NCBI GenBank assembly: GCA_030040415.1
Contig: JASHTT010000608.1
Coordinates: forward strand, 1-9,109
Direction: 5' to 3'
Source of the DNA: Streptosporangiaceae bacterium
GTDB taxonomy: Bacteria > Actinomycetota > Actinomycetes > Streptosporangiales > Streptosporangiaceae
DNA: 9,109 nucleotides
Positions 6,880 through 9,109 of the stretch are shown in pieces. Numbering within the stretch: position 1 is the first letter of the stretch; the number at the start of each line of letters is the position of its first letter. Position numbers and translations under genes: made by a program. The notes under the pieces were generated by a model. The model ran no database searches. It was not told the origin of the DNA and worked only from the letters and a program-made list of their open reading frames with translations.

Positions 6880-6903
6880 GGCCCGGAGCCGCTCGGCTGG
6901 GCC
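6880..6903 (+). terminator. Bulged GC hairpin after cydB
   Basis: GGCCC (6880-6884) pairs with GGGCC (6899-6903), and AGCC (6887-6890) with GGCT (6895-6898), leaving a GG bulge and a four-base loop GCTC. It begins 5 nt after the cydB stop. No T-run follows. It may end or attenuate the cyd transcript ahead of zwf; the remaining intergenic DNA (to 6956) shows no clear promoter boxes. Confidence 0.4.
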
Positions 6904-6956
6904 AGGGTGCAAGGCTGGGATCAGGCAGGGATGAGCACGAACAGCTAGGAGCTGAG

Positions 6957-8333
6957 ATGACGGCAGACAAGGCGGACGCGCTGGTGATCTTCGGCGCTAC
7001 CGGTGATCTGGCAAAACTCGAGACATTCCCGGCGCTTGTCGCACTCGTCGAGCGTGGCGTGCTCGATGTGCCGGTGATCGGCGTCGCGAAGAGCGGATGG
7101 GGGCTCGATCAGTTCCGCGATTACGCGGCCGCCTCGCTCAAGCTGAACGGCATTGACCAGGCAAGCCCGGCTGCCACCAAAATGCTCGGACTGTTGCGGT
7201 ATGTCGACGGCGACCTCGGTGACGACGCCACGTACAAGGCGATGTCGGACGCGATGGGCCAGGCCACGAGCGCGCTGTTCTACCTTGAGGTGCCGCCTGT
7301 GTTGTTCGCCCGCATTGCGCAGGGCATCTCCGGCGCTGGCCGTGCCGATAACGCGCGCGTGATGGTGGAGAAACCGTTCGGCCACGACCTGGCGAGCGCG
7401 GAGCAGCTCAACGCGACGATGCACCAGTACTTCCCGGAGGACTCCATCTACCGCGTGGACCACTGGCTAGGCCTGGATCCGGTGGAGAACGTGCTGTTCG
7501 TCCGGTTCGCCAACTCGATGTTCGAGCCGCTGCTCAACCGCAACCACGTGGAGAGCATCCAGATCACCATGGCCGAGGCGTTTGACGTCGCTGACCGCGG
7601 CGCGTTCTACGACAAGAACGGCGCGATCCGCGACGTGATGCAGAACCACCTTCTGCAGGTGCTGGCGACCGTGCTGGCCGAGCCGCCGGACGGCGCCGGG
7701 CTCGCGACCTGGCGCGACTCGAAGTCGCAGCTCGTCGCGGCGCTCCGGCCGCTGACACCGGCTGACACCGTGCGCGGGCAGTACGAGGGGTACTTGGACG
7801 TCCCGGGCGTCGCGCCCGGCTCGACCACGGAGACCTACGCAGCGGTCCGGCTCGCCGCCGACACCTGGCGATGGGCAGACGTGCCGATCCTGATCCGCGC
7901 TGGCAAGTGCCTGCCGCTGACCGCCGCCGAGATCCACTTCAGGTTCCGCCGGCCACCGCATGACGTGTTCGGCCTGCAAGAGGGCGCAGTGGCCAACGGG
8001 CTGCGGTTCAGGATCAACCCGGAGGTGCAGGTGGGCCTGAGCCTCGCGGGCAAGAAGCCGGGACCGGGCTTTGACCCGCAGCCGGAGGATCTCACCTTCG
8101 CCGAGCAGCCGGGGGTGGACATGCGGCCGTACGACAGGCTGATCGGTGCCGCGCTGTCCGGCGAGCGCTGGCTGTTCGCCCGGCAGGACACCGTGGAAGC
8201 CGCCTGGCGGGTGGTCGATCCCGTGCTCGACAACGTGGTGCCCGTGCAGACGTATGCGCGGGGCAGCTGGGGGCCGCAGGAAGCCGACAAACTGCTGCCT
8301 GAGGGCGTTCCCTGGCACGATCCGCTCGGCTAA
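6957..8333 (+). CDS. zwf: Glucose-6-phosphate dehydrogenase-like protein (divergent)
   Basis: Cytoplasmic 458-residue enzyme expected to oxidise glucose 6-phosphate to 6-phosphogluconolactone with NAD(P)+, the first step of the oxidative pentose phosphate pathway. The N-terminal Rossmann motif is FGATGDLAK (12-20) and strand 2 ends in GVAKSGW, with K45 where NADP-type enzymes usually have Arg. EKPFGHDL (K139) and RVDHWLG with D168/H169 match the catalytic signature, and MQNHLLQ supplies H231, the expected general base. Length is short of the usual 480-510 residues. Two basic substrate-site positions differ: E22 replaces the Lys of 'DLAKxK' and L173 replaces the Lys of 'DHYLGK'. The start is supported by AGGAG (6947-6951) at 5-nt spacing. 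The NDH-2-like gene begins 28 nt downstream, probably in the same operon. The symbol marks the family; normal substrate use is not assured. Confidence 0.88.
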   Translation: MTADKADALVIFGATGDLAKLETFPALVALVERGVLDVPVIGVAKSGWGLDQFRDYAAASLKLNGIDQASPAATKMLGLLRYVDGDLGDDATYKAMSDAMGQATSALFYLEVPPVLFARIAQGISGAGRADNARVMVEKPFGHDLASAEQLNATMHQYFPEDSIYRVDHWLGLDPVENVLFVRFANSMFEPLLNRNHVESIQITMAEAFDVADRGAFYDKNGAIRDVMQNHLLQVLATVLAEPPDGAGLATWRDSKSQLVAALRPLTPADTVRGQYEGYLDVPGVAPGSTTETYAAVRLAADTWRWADVPILIRAGKCLPLTAAEIHFRFRRPPHDVFGLQEGAVANGLRFRINPEVQVGLSLAGKKPGPGFDPQPEDLTFAEQPGVDMRPYDRLIGAALSGERWLFARQDTVEAAWRVVDPVLDNVVPVQTYARGSWGPQEADKLLPEGVPWHDPLG

Positions 8334-8361
8334 CCAACTGGTATAAGCGGGGGGCGCTGTG

Positions 8362-9109
8362 ATGGAATCCGAGGCTAGGCCGCTGAGCAAGGTAGTCATC
8401 ATCGGGGGTGGGTTCGGCGGGCTGTTCGCGGCTCGGGCGTTGCGCGGCGCCCCGTGCACGATCACGCTGATCGACAGGACCGCGGAGCATGTCTTCCAGC
8501 CGCTGCTGTATCAGTGCGCCACCGGCATCCTGTCCGAAGGTCAGATAACCGCGCCACTGCGCAAGCTGTTCAAGACGCATCCCAACCTGGACTGCATCAC
8601 CGCCGAGGCCCTCGATGTGGATCCGGGTCGGCGGCGCGTAGCGTGCCGCCGACCGCTTGGCGAACGGTTCGAGGTCCCGTACGACTACCTCATCCTGGCC
8701 ACCGGAGTCCAGCAGTCCTACTTCGGGCATGACGAGTTCGCGCAGTTCGCTCCGGGCATGAAATCGATCGCCGATGCGCTGACCATCAGGCGGCGCGTCT
8801 TCGGCGCATTCGAGATGGCCGAGACCGAAAACGACCCGGTCGAGCAGCGCCGGTGGCTGACCTTCGGCCTGGTAGGCGCGGGACCGACGGGCGTCGAGCT
8901 AGCCGGCCAGATACGCGAGCTCGCCACCAAGACGCTCAGGTCCGAGTACCGCAAGGTGCGGCCGGAAGATGCCAGGGTGCTCCTGTTCGACGGCGGACCC
9001 GCTCCACTCGCCACCTTCGGGGACAAGCTATCTGGCAAGGCGGCCGACGAGCTGCGGCTGCTCGGCGTCGAGATGCATATGAACTCGGTCGTGACGGACG
9101 TGGACGAGG
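8362..9109 (+). CDS. Type II NADH dehydrogenase-like FAD oxidoreductase (3' truncated by window)
   Basis: The first 249 residues of a peripheral-membrane flavoprotein that would transfer electrons from NADH to quinone without proton pumping. The FAD-binding Rossmann motif VVIIGGGFGGLFAARAL lies at residues 11-27; FQPLLYQCATGILSEGQI (45 onward) is the NDH-2 family signature near the quinone/flavin site; YLILATG is the second FAD motif; and the NAD(H)-binding fold has VGAGPTGVELAG (171-182). The frame is open to the window end. GTG at 8359 and ATG at 8362 are adjacent in frame; the ATG is preferred because the G-run at 8349-8354 is 7 nt away. It is probably co-transcribed with the upstream dehydrogenase gene. 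It fits as the electron input to the nearby bd oxidase. Related family members act on other quinones or carotenoids, so the exact acceptor is open. Confidence 0.9.
   Translation, partial: MESEARPLSKVVIIGGGFGGLFAARALRGAPCTITLIDRTAEHVFQPLLYQCATGILSEGQITAPLRKLFKTHPNLDCITAEALDVDPGRRRVACRRPLGERFEVPYDYLILATGVQQSYFGHDEFAQFAPGMKSIADALTIRRRVFGAFEMAETENDPVEQRRWLTFGLVGAGPTGVELAGQIRELATKTLRSEYRKVRPEDARVLLFDGGPAPLATFGDKLSGKAADELRLLGVEMHMNSVVTDVDE

Noticed and set aside
8333..8342. Short inverted repeat ACCAACTGGT between zwf and the NDH-2-like gene
   Set aside because: Only four paired bases per arm in a 28-nt gap; too short to support as an operator or terminator.
7467..8465. 332-codon minus-strand frame opposite zwf and the NDH-2 start
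   Set aside because: Antisense shadow; it would span two well-supported sense genes and shows no recognisable domain.

Overview
The window is about 9.1 kb of GC-rich DNA that is almost entirely coding. The codon use (G/C third positions), GTG as well as ATG starts, GGAGG-type ribosome binding sites and the closest protein families that I recognise all point to a high-GC actinobacterium. A species cannot be named from the sequence alone. I see no tRNA, rRNA, CRISPR array, insertion sequence, prophage or attachment site.

Layout. Positions 1-1140 hold the 3' part of a major-facilitator transporter of the phosphate:H+ symporter type, overlapping by 4 nt a single-domain universal stress protein (1137-1565). 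Facing it is a small DUF1269-type protein on the minus strand (1582-1998); the two stop codons are 16 nt apart, with a palindromic candidate bidirectional terminator between them. A 144-nt divergent intergenic region (1999-2142) separates this gene from a GH15 trehalase/glucoamylase-type hydrolase (2143-4011). After tandem hairpins comes a probable operon: a 93-residue small membrane protein (4096-4377), then cydA and cydB for a cytochrome bd-type oxidase (4389-5777, 5787-6875). After another hairpin come a divergent glucose-6-phosphate dehydrogenase (6957-8333) and the 5' part of a type II NADH dehydrogenase-like flavoprotein (8362 to the window end).

How the genes fit together. NDH-2 would feed electrons from NADH into the quinone pool and the bd oxidase would pass them to oxygen at low oxygen tension without proton pumping. 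The GH15 enzyme would release glucose from trehalose or alpha-glucans, and the G6PDH-like enzyme would make reducing power from it. With a universal stress protein and a DUF1269 protein alongside, this reads as an actinobacterial stress, hypoxia or dormancy island. That is inference from content; I found no convincing DosR/OsdR-type operator.

The most notable observations are at residue level. CydA has lysine (K184) at the position of the histidine that ligates haem b558 in E. coli CydA (H186), while the other haem and quinol residues are kept, and it carries a Cys-x-x-Cys in its Q-loop. The G6PDH-like protein keeps the catalytic His/Asp but has Glu and Leu where two substrate-site lysines normally sit. 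The DUF1269 protein lacks the family's glycine-rich membrane hairpin. An uncharacterised glycine-zipper protein sits 11 nt upstream of cydA, which itself has no visible ribosome binding site.
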